Shown here one piece after another: positions 7,553-15,153 of a stretch of 64,000 bases of DNA. Below the pieces are notes generated by a model. That model was not told where the DNA came from and did no database searches. It was given only the letters and a program-made list of their open reading frames with translations. Position 1 is the stretch's first letter, and each line of letters starts with the position of its first letter. Source of the DNA: Pseudopedobacter alpinus (GTDB lineage Bacteria > Bacteroidota > Bacteroidia > Sphingobacteriales > Sphingobacteriaceae). The stretch covers positions 1 through 64,000 of the forward strand of contig NZ_JBHULV010000016.1 of NCBI RefSeq assembly GCF_042684645.1. Direction: 5' to 3'. The position numbers were made by a program, and so were the translations under genes.

Positions 7553-9652
7553 ATGCAAAGTTTTAGAACGGAATTAGAAAATCCAATTGTAGAAAAAGAT
7601 ATTATAGATCTTGAAAAGAAAATCAAAGCTTTTCAGGAAGGTAAAATTCACGACGAGAAATTTAGAAGTTTACGTTTAGCCAGAGGAATTTACGGGCAGC
7701 GCCAACCCGGTGTACAAATGATTCGTATTAAATTGCCTTTTGGTAAAGTTACATTTAAGCAAATTTTAAAAATAGCCGATGTTTCTGATGAATACGCATC
7801 TTCCAATTTGCACCTAACTACTCGCCAAGATATTCAGATACACTATGTAAGTTTAGATCGTACTCCAGAATTATGGTCTAAATTAGAGCAAGATGATATT
7901 ACATTACGCGAAGCTTGCGGAAATACAGTAAGAAACGTTACCGCATCACCAAGTGCTGGTATAGAAAAAGATGAACCTTTTGATGTTTCACCTTACGCTC
8001 ATGCTTATTTTAAATATTTTTTGCGTAACCCTATTTGCCAAGAAATGGGTCGTAAAATAAAATTTGCATTTTCATCTAGCGAAGCAGACTCTGCTTTTTC
8101 TTTTATACACGATTTAGGTTTTATCCCAAAAGTAAAACAAGAAAACGGAGAAGAAATTAGAGGTTTTAAAGTAGTTTTAGGCGGTGGTTTAGGTGCACAA
8201 CCATCTTTAGCACATGTGGTACATGAGTTTTTACACGAAGATTTAATTATCCCTTACGGGGAGGCAATGTTGCGTGTTTTTGACCGTCACGGTGAAAGAA
8301 CTAACAGAAATAAAGCCCGTTTAAAATTTTTAGTAAACAAATTAGGCATTGATGAGCTTGTACGTTTAATAGAAGAAGAACAAATAGCAAACAAGGTTAA
8401 AACCTTTAAAATTGATAGAAATGCTATTGAGTTACCGCAATTACCAACCGCTAAAATCACTCCTGCTCAAATCCCTGCTGACAAACAATTAGGTTATCAA
8501 TTATGGTTAAACACCAATACTTTTGAGCAAAAGCAAGAAGGTTATTATGGTGTTTATGTTAAAGTGAAAACTGGCGATATTCCAACAGACCAAGCTCGTA
8601 AATTTATTGCAGCCATAAAAGATTTAGTGGCCGATGAAATTAGAGTAACCATTAACCAAGGTTTGCTTTTAAAATTTGTTAAACCAGAAGCTTTAACAAA
8701 TTTGTTTTTGGCTTTAGATGAATTAGATTTAGCAGCACCAGGTTTTGATAGCTTAGCAGATGTAACTACTTGCCCTGGTACAGATACTTGTAATTTAGGA
8801 ATCTCAAACTCTATGGAATTATCTAGGGTTTTAGAGCAATTGGTTTACGACGAATATGCAGATTTTGTAGAAAATAAAGAAATTAAAATAAAAATAAGCG
8901 GCTGTATGAACAGTTGCGGCCAACATGGTTTGGCGCACATTGGTTTTCATGGTAGCTCTATGAAAGTTGCAGGTAAAGTAATGCCCGCAGTACAAGTTTT
9001 ATTAGGTGGTGGTATTGTTGGCAACGGAGTTGGCAGAGCAGCAGATAAAGTAGTAAAAGTACCATCTAAAAGAGCAACTCATGTTTTAAGAGCAATTTTA
9101 GATGATTATAGAATTAAAGGTGCGGATTATCCAACTTTTCATGCTTATTACGACGATTTAGGGAAGGATTATTTTTATCAATTACTAAAACCAATTGCAG
9201 ATCAATCAACCCTTGTTGATAGCGAATTTATAGATTGGGGACATGAAGAAACTTTCCAAACCGCTATTGGAGTTGGAGAATGTGCTGGTGTAGTAATAGA
9301 TTTGGTAGCTACTTTGGTTTACGAAGCTGACGAGAAATTTAGTTGGGCTGCAGAAGCTTTTGAAAATAAAGCTTATGCAGATGCTATTTACCATGCATAC
9401 AATACAATGGTAAGTGGTGCAAAAGCTTTATTGTTAGATAAAGGCATTAACCAAAGTACCCAAACTGGTGTTATTAATGCCTTTGATGAAAATTATGCTG
9501 CAGATTTTAATATCAATAGCTTTAACGAATTGGTGTTGCAAATTAATAAAAACGAACCTTCAGAGAAATTTGCTACCGCTTACTTAGCGCAAGCAAATGA
9601 CTTCTTAAATAAAGTTAAAAATTATAGGGAAAACCCTGAATTGGTTAAATAA
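7553..9652 (+). CDS. Assimilatory sulfite (or nitrite) reductase, siroheme/4Fe-4S, with C-terminal HEPN-like extension
   Basis: The 699-residue protein contains two ferredoxin-like half domains and two siroheme/4Fe-4S domains. The cluster ligands are C407, C413 (TCPGTDTC) and C451, C455 (CMNSC), the last also the siroheme ligand. It reduces sulfite to sulfide with six electrons. About 110 extra residues at the C-terminus resemble a HEPN-like helical domain often found on Bacteroidota members. The frame is open upstream to 7499, but those codons cover the terminator stem, so ATG 7553 is taken as the start. Nitrite reductases look alike, but the cysDNH and siroheme neighbours favour sulfite. 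No flavoprotein partner is present; the electron donor is unknown. Confidence 0.88.
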   Translation: MQSFRTELENPIVEKDIIDLEKKIKAFQEGKIHDEKFRSLRLARGIYGQRQPGVQMIRIKLPFGKVTFKQILKIADVSDEYASSNLHLTTRQDIQIHYVSLDRTPELWSKLEQDDITLREACGNTVRNVTASPSAGIEKDEPFDVSPYAHAYFKYFLRNPICQEMGRKIKFAFSSSEADSAFSFIHDLGFIPKVKQENGEEIRGFKVVLGGGLGAQPSLAHVVHEFLHEDLIIPYGEAMLRVFDRHGERTNRNKARLKFLVNKLGIDELVRLIEEEQIANKVKTFKIDRNAIELPQLPTAKITPAQIPADKQLGYQLWLNTNTFEQKQEGYYGVYVKVKTGDIPTDQARKFIAAIKDLVADEIRVTINQGLLLKFVKPEALTNLFLALDELDLAAPGFDSLADVTTCPGTDTCNLGISNSMELSRVLEQLVYDEYADFVENKEIKIKISGCMNSCGQHGLAHIGFHGSSMKVAGKVMPAVQVLLGGGIVGNGVGRAADKVVKVPSKRATHVLRAILDDYRIKGADYPTFHAYYDDLGKDYFYQLLKPIADQSTLVDSEFIDWGHEETFQTAIGVGECAGVVIDLVATLVYEADEKFSWAAEAFENKAYADAIYHAYNTMVSGAKALLLDKGINQSTQTGVINAFDENYAADFNINSFNELVLQINKNEPSEKFATAYLAQANDFLNKVKNYRENPELVK

Positions 9653-9686
9653 TTTTTCATCATATTATTTAGCACCAAGCTTAAGA

Positions 9687-11204
9687 ATGGACTTGTTTAA
9701 AGATAAAACAGATTTACTTAACAAAGAAGTTGATAATGGGAACGAATTGTTTCCCATTTTCTTAAAACTTCAAAACTTTCAAACCCTTCTGGTTGGAGGT
9801 GGCAACGTAGGTTTAGAAAAACTGAGTGCCATGTTAGTTAATAGTCCGCAAGCAAAAATAACCATCGTTGCCGATCGTTTTTTAGATGAAGTTAAAACCT
9901 TAGTTAATCAATATCCAGCAGTTAACATCATCGAACGTAGGTTTGAAGACAAAGATTTAGATGGAGCCGAATTGGTAATTTTAGCTACTGACAATAAAGA
10001 ACTGCACCATTACATTAGAACATTAGCAAAAGCAAAAGGCATTTTAGTAAACGTTGCAGATACTCCAGATTTATGTGATTTCTATTTAGGTTCTATTGTA
10101 AAAAAAGGAAATCTAAAAATTGCTATTTCTACTAATGGAAAATCGCCAACGGTAGCAAAAAGAATTAAAGAAGTTTTAAACGAAGGTATCCCAGAAGAAA
10201 TCAACGATACTTTAGATCAAATTAACAAACTTAGAGAAACCCTTACCGGCGATTTTGCTAACAAAATAAAAGTGCTCAATCAGGCTACAGCAAGTTTGGT
10301 AAACGAAAAACAAAAAGAACCTGCAATATCAGCAAAAGCTTTAAGTTGGCTTATTTGGAGTACTGTTTTAGTTTTTACTGCAGTAATTTTTTATGTTATT
10401 TGGCAGCAAGAACCAGCTTTTAGAGAATATGTAGAAACTATAAATCCAACGTTTTATTGGTTTTTAGCTGCCGGATTTATTTTTGCAATGATTGATGGTG
10501 CAATTGGAATGAGTTATGGCGTAACTTCTACTACTTTTTCTCTATCCATGGGCATACCGCCAGCATCCGCAAGTATGGCTGTTCATATTTCGGAAATTTT
10601 GAGTAATGGTATTGCCGGTTGGATGCACTTTAAAATGGGAAATGTAAATAAAAAGTTATTTAAACTTTTGGTAATTCCTGGTATTATTGGTGCAGTAACA
10701 GGTGCTTATATTCTTTCATCTTTAGAACACTACAGTCATTACACAAAACCGCTTATTTCTCTTTATACCTTAATATTAGGAATCGTTATTCTTAGAAAAG
10801 CAATCATTATAAATAAGAAAAAAGTAAAAGCAACTAAAAAAATAACCAACATAAAACCATTAGGTTTTTTTGGTGGCTTTATTGATGCTGTTGGTGGTGG
10901 TGGTTGGGGTTCAATCGTATTATCATCTTTAATTGCTGGCGGCAGAAATGCTCGTTATTCTTTAGGCACAGTAAAATTAAGCAGGTTTTTTATTGCCTTA
11001 ATGAGTTCTTTAACTTTTGTAACCATGTTAAACGGATTACAATGGTACGCTGTTGCGGGCTTAGTAATAGGGAGCGCAATTGCATCTCCAATTGCAGCAA
11101 AAGTTTCTAATCGGATATCTGCAAAAACAATTATGGTATCTGTTGGAATTATTGTAATTGCTGTAAGTATAAGGTCTATTATTAAATTTTTGATGGCTTT
11201 CTAA
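9687..11204 (+). CDS. Fusion of siroheme synthase (precorrin-2 dehydrogenase) and TauE/SafE-type sulfite exporter
   Basis: Residues 1 to about 215 are a Met8/CysG-N domain: Rossmann motif VGGGNVG (36-42), then VNVADTPDLCDFYLGSIVKK and the STNGKSP signature. It would oxidise precorrin-2 to sirohydrochlorin and may insert iron to give siroheme. Residues from about 221 to 505 form eight or so membrane segments of the TauE/SafE (TSUP) family, with GAIGMSYG and GAVGGGGWGS-type loops, which move sulfite or related anions. The gene follows sulfite reductase by 34 bases. One protein thus joins cofactor synthesis to sulfur-anion transport. No uroporphyrinogen methyltransferase domain is present, so that step must be elsewhere. 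There is no frameshift; the join is a true fusion. Confidence 0.85.
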   Translation: MDLFKDKTDLLNKEVDNGNELFPIFLKLQNFQTLLVGGGNVGLEKLSAMLVNSPQAKITIVADRFLDEVKTLVNQYPAVNIIERRFEDKDLDGAELVILATDNKELHHYIRTLAKAKGILVNVADTPDLCDFYLGSIVKKGNLKIAISTNGKSPTVAKRIKEVLNEGIPEEINDTLDQINKLRETLTGDFANKIKVLNQATASLVNEKQKEPAISAKALSWLIWSTVLVFTAVIFYVIWQQEPAFREYVETINPTFYWFLAAGFIFAMIDGAIGMSYGVTSTTFSLSMGIPPASASMAVHISEILSNGIAGWMHFKMGNVNKKLFKLLVIPGIIGAVTGAYILSSLEHYSHYTKPLISLYTLILGIVILRKAIIINKKKVKATKKITNIKPLGFFGGFIDAVGGGGWGSIVLSSLIAGGRNARYSLGTVKLSRFFIALMSSLTFVTMLNGLQWYAVAGLVIGSAIASPIAAKVSNRISAKTIMVSVGIIVIAVSIRSIIKFLMAF

Positions 11205-11255
11205 TAAAAATGAAAGTTTTAAATTAAATGAGTTTAAATTTTAAAATATATTTTC

Positions 11256-11279
11256 GTAAAGCGTATATTTACACTTTAC
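11256..11279. promoter_or_regulatory. 24-bp near-perfect palindrome, probable HigA operator over the higBA promoter
   Basis: The half-sites GTAAAG-n-GTA and TAC-n-CTTTAC are arranged so that 10 of 12 positions mirror each other around 11267/11268. The centre contains TATATTTAC, a near match to the -7 box TAnnTTTG, and the palindrome ends 7 bases before ATG 11287. HigA proteins of this family repress their own promoter by binding such palindromes. Confidence 0.65.
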
Positions 11280-11286
11280 AAATACA

Positions 11287-11571
11287 ATGATTAAATCGTT
11301 TAAAAGTAAGTCGTTAAAATTACTTTGGGAAAAGAATAATCCAAGTAAATTGCCCGCACTTCAATTGAAGAAAATTAAAATCATTCTTCAAATTTTAGAT
11401 GATTTGGAAGAAGTGCCAGAAGATCTTTTACACTTAGTTTCTTTTAGACCACATCCGCTAAAGGGAAATTTACAAGGATACTGGAGTTTAGATGTAACAG
11501 CAAATTATCGCATTATATTTAGATTTGAAAGTAAAAACGCTTACGATTTAGATTATTTAGATACTCATTAA
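11287..11571 (+). CDS. higB: HigB-type (RelE superfamily) mRNA-cleaving toxin
   Basis: The 94-residue protein has the HigB hallmarks: LVSFRPHPLKGN, GYWSLDVTANYRIIFRF and a closing YDLDYLDTH. These proteins cut mRNA on the ribosome and are neutralised by HigA. The toxin-first order with an antitoxin 10 bases downstream is the usual higBA order. The module lies between the siroheme/TauE fusion and cysH, in the same direction, with an operator-like palindrome just before it. It appears intact. Confidence 0.88.
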   Translation: MIKSFKSKSLKLLWEKNNPSKLPALQLKKIKIILQILDDLEEVPEDLLHLVSFRPHPLKGNLQGYWSLDVTANYRIIFRFESKNAYDLDYLDTH

Positions 11572-11581
11572 AATTAAGAAA

Positions 11582-11878
11582 ATGGATAGAATGATGGAAC
11601 TGACTCATCCAGGTGAGATTTTGAAACTTGAAATTATTGATGGTAGAAGTTTAACAATTAGTAAAGCTTCAGAGCTACTTGCTGTAACCAGACCAACGCT
11701 ATCAAATATATTAAATGGAAAGGCAGCCATAACTCCAAATATTGCTATCAGAATTGAAACAGTATTTGGTGGTTCTGCAAGGTTTTGGCTTAGATTACAA
11801 TCAACTTTTGATTTGTTTATTGCAAAAAAAAGCTTTTTGAAAAATCCGCCAAAAATAAAATACTATGATTTAGCTTAA
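11582..11878 (+). CDS. higA: HigA-type antitoxin (XRE family)
   Basis: The 98-residue protein carries the HigA opening THPGEILKLEII (residues 7-18), a helix-turn-helix (LTISKASELLAVTRPTLSNILNGKA, about 24-48) and the closing GGSARFWLRLQSTFDL. It should bind HigB and the palindrome at 11256-11279. The stop codon is only 3 bases before cysH, so cysH may be transcribed from the toxin-antitoxin promoter as well as from the upstream cys promoter. Confidence 0.88.
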   Translation: MDRMMELTHPGEILKLEIIDGRSLTISKASELLAVTRPTLSNILNGKAAITPNIAIRIETVFGGSARFWLRLQSTFDLFIAKKSFLKNPPKIKYYDLA

Positions 11879-11881
11879 ATA

Positions 11882-12604
11882 ATGAATATAGAAGAAATTA
11901 AACAAGCCATTAAATCACTAAGTCCACAAGAGGTTTTAGCTTATTTGGCTCATAAATTTGAAGGAGAAATTATTTTTTCAACCAGTTTTGGTTGGGAAGA
12001 TCAAGTAATCTCTGATATGATTTTTTCTCAAAACTTACCTATAAAAGTATTTACTTTAGAAACAGGTAGGTTATTTACAGAAACATATTATACTTGGAAC
12101 CGCACTTTAGAAAAGTACGGAAAAGAGATTCATGCTTTTTATCCTGATAAAGAAAAATTAGAAGCTATGGTAACCAAAAAAGGTCCAAGTAGTTTCTATG
12201 AATCTGTTGAAAACAGAAAAGAATGTTGCGGAATACGTAAAGTTGAACCTTTAAACAGAGCTTTATTAGGCAATAAAATATGGATTACCGGCATAAGAGC
12301 AGATCAATCTGCAAACCGTGAAGATATGGATTGGGTTGAGTGGGATGAAGCGCACCAACTGGTAAAAGTGCATCCTATATTCAATTTTTCTTTAGATGAT
12401 GTTAAAGCTTTTGTTAAAGAAAAAAATGTACCGTACAACCCATTACATGATAAAGGTTTCCCAAGTATTGGGTGCCAACCATGCACCAGAGCGGTACAAG
12501 CCGGCGAAGATTTTAGAGCCGGCCGTTGGTGGTGGGAAGAGGCCAGTAAAAAAGAATGTGGCTTACATGAAACCGGTAGCCATGAAGAGGTTTTCAAACC
12601 ATAA
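11882..12604 (+). CDS. cysH: Adenylyl-sulfate (APS) reductase, 4Fe-4S type
   Basis: The 240-residue protein belongs to the CysH family. The paired cysteines C115-C116 in ECCGIRK plus C198 and C201 in GCQPCT mark the iron-sulfur APS-reducing form rather than the cluster-free PAPS form. The catalytic Cys is in ECGLH (225-229), which takes electrons from thioredoxin. It makes sulfite and AMP. Start ATG 11882 follows higA by 3 bases. The absence of an APS kinase gene here fits direct APS reduction. Confidence 0.92.
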   Translation: MNIEEIKQAIKSLSPQEVLAYLAHKFEGEIIFSTSFGWEDQVISDMIFSQNLPIKVFTLETGRLFTETYYTWNRTLEKYGKEIHAFYPDKEKLEAMVTKKGPSSFYESVENRKECCGIRKVEPLNRALLGNKIWITGIRADQSANREDMDWVEWDEAHQLVKVHPIFNFSLDDVKAFVKEKNVPYNPLHDKGFPSIGCQPCTRAVQAGEDFRAGRWWWEEASKKECGLHETGSHEEVFKP

Positions 12605-12822
12605 AAAGTCAGAAGTTCTTAAGTCCGCAGACCGAAGTTTGGTTGGTAACTTAAAAATTAAATATTAAGGTATTGGTATATTGATTTGCAAAGTCTCATA
12701 TCTCACATCTTAATACGCATATCTAAAATAATAAAATGAATAATTAAAAAAGTTTTGAGACGAGATTAGCGACAATAAAAAGTCTCATATCTCATATCTC
12801 AATACTCAATACTAAAAAAAGA
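12605..12822. repeat. Degenerate short-word repeat in the cysH-cysD gap
   Basis: The word AAGTCTCATATCTCA occurs exactly at 12691-12705 and 12780-12794, each continuing with looser copies of TCTCA/ATCT and AATACTC. A partial inverse (GAGACGAGAT) lies near 12757. It is non-coding and separates two genes that would otherwise be adjacent in one operon. Other word-like elements with different words occur in this window. Confidence 0.6.
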
Positions 12823-13713
12823 ATGGATTATTTAGATCAACTAGAGGCAGAAGCCATCGCAATTTTAAGAGAAGTTGCAGGGCAGTTTGAAAAACCTGCT
12901 TTATTATTTTCTGGAGGTAAAGATTCTATCACTTTGGTACGTTTAGCAGAAAAAGCTTTTCGTCCGGGTAAATTTCCTTTTCCTTTGGTACACGTAGATA
13001 CTGGCCACAACTTTCCTGAAGTGATTGAATTTAGAGACCGTTTGGTAGAAAAGATTGGCGAAAAATTAATTGTTGGGCATGTACAAGATGCAATTGATAG
13101 CGGAAAAGTAATTGAACAAAAAGGTAAAGATGCTAGCAGAAATGCTTTGCAAACAGTTTCTCTTTTAGAAGTTATCGAAAAAAATAAATTTGATGCTTGT
13201 ATTGGTGGTGCTAGAAGAGACGAGGAAAAAGCAAGAGCTAAAGAACGTATTTTTTCTGTGAGGGATGAGTTTGGACAATGGGATCCAAAACGCCAACGCC
13301 CCGAGTTATGGAATACTTTTAATGGTAAAATTAACAAAGGCGAAAATGTAAGGGTTTTCCCTATCAGTAACTGGACAGAGTTAGATGTTTGGAACTATAT
13401 CAAAAGAGAAAACATTGAAATCCCTTCTATTTATTATTCTCACGATAGAGAAGTAATTGAGCGTAACGGAGTTTGGATGGCGGCTCATGAGTTTCTAAAT
13501 ATGGATGCTGACGATAAAGTTTATACTAAAAGCGTACGTTTTAGAACCGTTGGCGATATGACTTGTACCGCAGCTGTAGAATCAGTAAAAACAGAGATTG
13601 ACGATATTATTTTAGAAATCAGTCAGTCAAAAATTAGTGAAAGAGGTGCCCGTATGGATGATAAAGTTTCTGAAGCAGCCATGGAAGACCGTAAAAAAGG
13701 AGGATATTTTTAA
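12823..13713 (+). CDS. cysD: Sulfate adenylyltransferase subunit 2
   Basis: The 296-residue protein shows the PP-loop SGGKDS (30-35) of the ATP sulfurylase catalytic subunit, followed by HVDTGHNFPEVIEFRD and GGARRDEEKARAKER, all conserved in CysD. With CysN it forms APS from sulfate and ATP. Its stop codon overlaps the cysN start by one base (TAATG), indicating translational coupling and a shared complex. Confidence 0.95.
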   Translation: MDYLDQLEAEAIAILREVAGQFEKPALLFSGGKDSITLVRLAEKAFRPGKFPFPLVHVDTGHNFPEVIEFRDRLVEKIGEKLIVGHVQDAIDSGKVIEQKGKDASRNALQTVSLLEVIEKNKFDACIGGARRDEEKARAKERIFSVRDEFGQWDPKRQRPELWNTFNGKINKGENVRVFPISNWTELDVWNYIKRENIEIPSIYYSHDREVIERNGVWMAAHEFLNMDADDKVYTKSVRFRTVGDMTCTAAVESVKTEIDDIILEISQSKISERGARMDDKVSEAAMEDRKKGGYF

Positions 13714-14960
13714 TGGATATATTAAAATTTTTAACAGCAGGTAGTGTTGATGATGGAAAAAGCACTTTAATTGGACGTTTATTGTACGATACAGGTTCTG
13801 TATTGGCAGATCAGTTAGAGGCTATCCAAAAAAGTAACCGTAAAAACGACGACGGAACTGTTGATTTAGCCATTTTAACAGATGGTTTAAAAGCAGAACG
13901 TGAGCAAGGAATTACCATTGATGTAGCCTATAAATATTTTCAAACAGAAAAAAGAAAGTTCATCATAGCTGATACTCCAGGTCATATTCAGTACACACGT
14001 AACATGGTTACAGGTGCATCAAATGCAGATTTAGCCATTATTTTAATTGATGCCCGTAAAGGTGTTATTGAGCAAACCATTCGCCATTCTTACTTAGTAT
14101 CACTTTTAGCTTTAGAGCATGTGGTAGTTTGTGTAAACAAAATGGACATGGTTGATTATAGCGAAGAAGTTTTTGATAAAATACATGCAGATTATCATAA
14201 TTTAGCCGTAAAGCTAAATATGAAAGAAGTTACTTTTATTCCGGTAAGTGCATTACGTGGTGATAATATTGTAAATGGTTCTGAAGCAATGCATTGGTAT
14301 AAAGGCAAAAACTTACTAGAACATTTAGAAACTGTACCAGTACGTGAAATGGACACTTTATTACCAGCCCGTATGGCAGTACAGTGGGTGGTTAGGCCTC
14401 AAACTGATGCATTACATGATTATAGAGGTTATGCAGGCAGAATTTTAAGCGGTGCTTTAAAAGTTGGCGAAACCATTAAAGTTTATCCTTCAGGTACAAA
14501 ATCTACCATTTCTAAAATAGAAACTTATGAAGGCGACCATGCCATTGCCGAAGAAGGAAAATCTATCACTTTACATTTAGCTGATGAAATTGACATTAGC
14601 CGTGGCGATATGGTTGGCGAAATTGAACGCCCTCCAATTGTATCAAATGAAATTGAAGCGGATATTTGTTGGATGGATACTCGAGAGTTAGATACTTCCG
14701 CTACTTATTTTATACAACACCAAAGCAAAGTAACTCGTTGTAAAATAAAAGAAGTATTGTATAAAGTAAACATCAATACTTTAGAAAAAGTAAACGCAGA
14801 TAGCTTTGGATTAAATGATATTGGCCGTGTAGAAATTAAAACTGCCGACGAACTAGCTTTTGACCCTTACGAAACCAACAAAAGAAACGGTGGTGCAATT
14901 ATTATTGATAGCCGTACCAATGTTACTGTTGGTGCTTTAATGCTAAGAGCAGCTTTATAA
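13713..14960 (+). CDS. cysN: Sulfate adenylyltransferase subunit 1 (GTPase)
   Basis: The 415-residue EF-Tu-like GTPase has G1 GSVDDGKST (10-18), G3 DTPGH (87-91) and G4 NKMD (142-145), followed by two beta-barrel domains. GTP hydrolysis by CysN drives APS formation by CysD. It is shorter than the enterobacterial form (about 475 residues) and carries no C-terminal APS kinase, in keeping with the APS-type CysH upstream. A strong terminator follows, closing the sulfur cluster. Confidence 0.95.
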   Translation: MDILKFLTAGSVDDGKSTLIGRLLYDTGSVLADQLEAIQKSNRKNDDGTVDLAILTDGLKAEREQGITIDVAYKYFQTEKRKFIIADTPGHIQYTRNMVTGASNADLAIILIDARKGVIEQTIRHSYLVSLLALEHVVVCVNKMDMVDYSEEVFDKIHADYHNLAVKLNMKEVTFIPVSALRGDNIVNGSEAMHWYKGKNLLEHLETVPVREMDTLLPARMAVQWVVRPQTDALHDYRGYAGRILSGALKVGETIKVYPSGTKSTISKIETYEGDHAIAEEGKSITLHLADEIDISRGDMVGEIERPPIVSNEIEADICWMDTRELDTSATYFIQHQSKVTRCKIKEVLYKVNINTLEKVNADSFGLNDIGRVEIKTADELAFDPYETNKRNGGAIIIDSRTNVTVGALMLRAAL

Positions 14961-14978
14961 GTATTTTAACATTTTAAG

Positions 14979-15017
14979 CAAAAGCCCATGATTAACATCA
15001 TGGGCTTTTGTTGTTTT
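14979..15017 (+). terminator. Terminator of the cys cluster
   Basis: A perfect 13-bp stem (CAAAAGCCCATGA with its complement), a six-base loop and a T-rich tail lie 18 bases after cysN. Confidence 0.88.
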
Positions 15018-15066
15018 GATGAGTTTGTTTTTAGAATTAATAAAGCTAAACCAAAACCTTTTTTAT

Positions 15067-15124
15067 AAATTTGCGATTCCATTCGCAAATTTAAGCTTAA
15101 TTTTACGATTACATTCGCAAATTT
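15067..15124. promoter_or_regulatory. Two tandem palindromes upstream of the DUF4143 ATPase
   Basis: Copy 1 (15067-15092) is AAATTTGCGA, six bases, TCGCAAATTT: a perfect 10-bp inverted repeat. Copy 2 (15099-15124) has the same right arm TCGCAAATTT and a degenerate left arm AATTTTACGA. The centres are 32 bases apart, three helical turns, and the second ends 2 bases before a -7 box. This is the layout of a dimeric repressor site; the regulator is unknown. Confidence 0.65.
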
Positions 15125-15126
15125 CT

Positions 15127-15134
15127 TATATTTG
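15127..15134 (+). promoter_or_regulatory. -7 box TATATTTG of the DUF4143 ATPase gene
   Basis: An exact TAnnTTTG match placed 19 bases before ATG 15154 and directly after the tandem palindromes, so a protein bound there would cover the -33 region. Confidence 0.6.
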
Positions 15135-15153
15135 AAAAATAAATCTTTCATAC

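Noticed and set aside
12396..12668. 90-codon frame overlapping the end of cysH
   Set aside because: Out of frame with an obvious cysH and without any recognisable start or motif.
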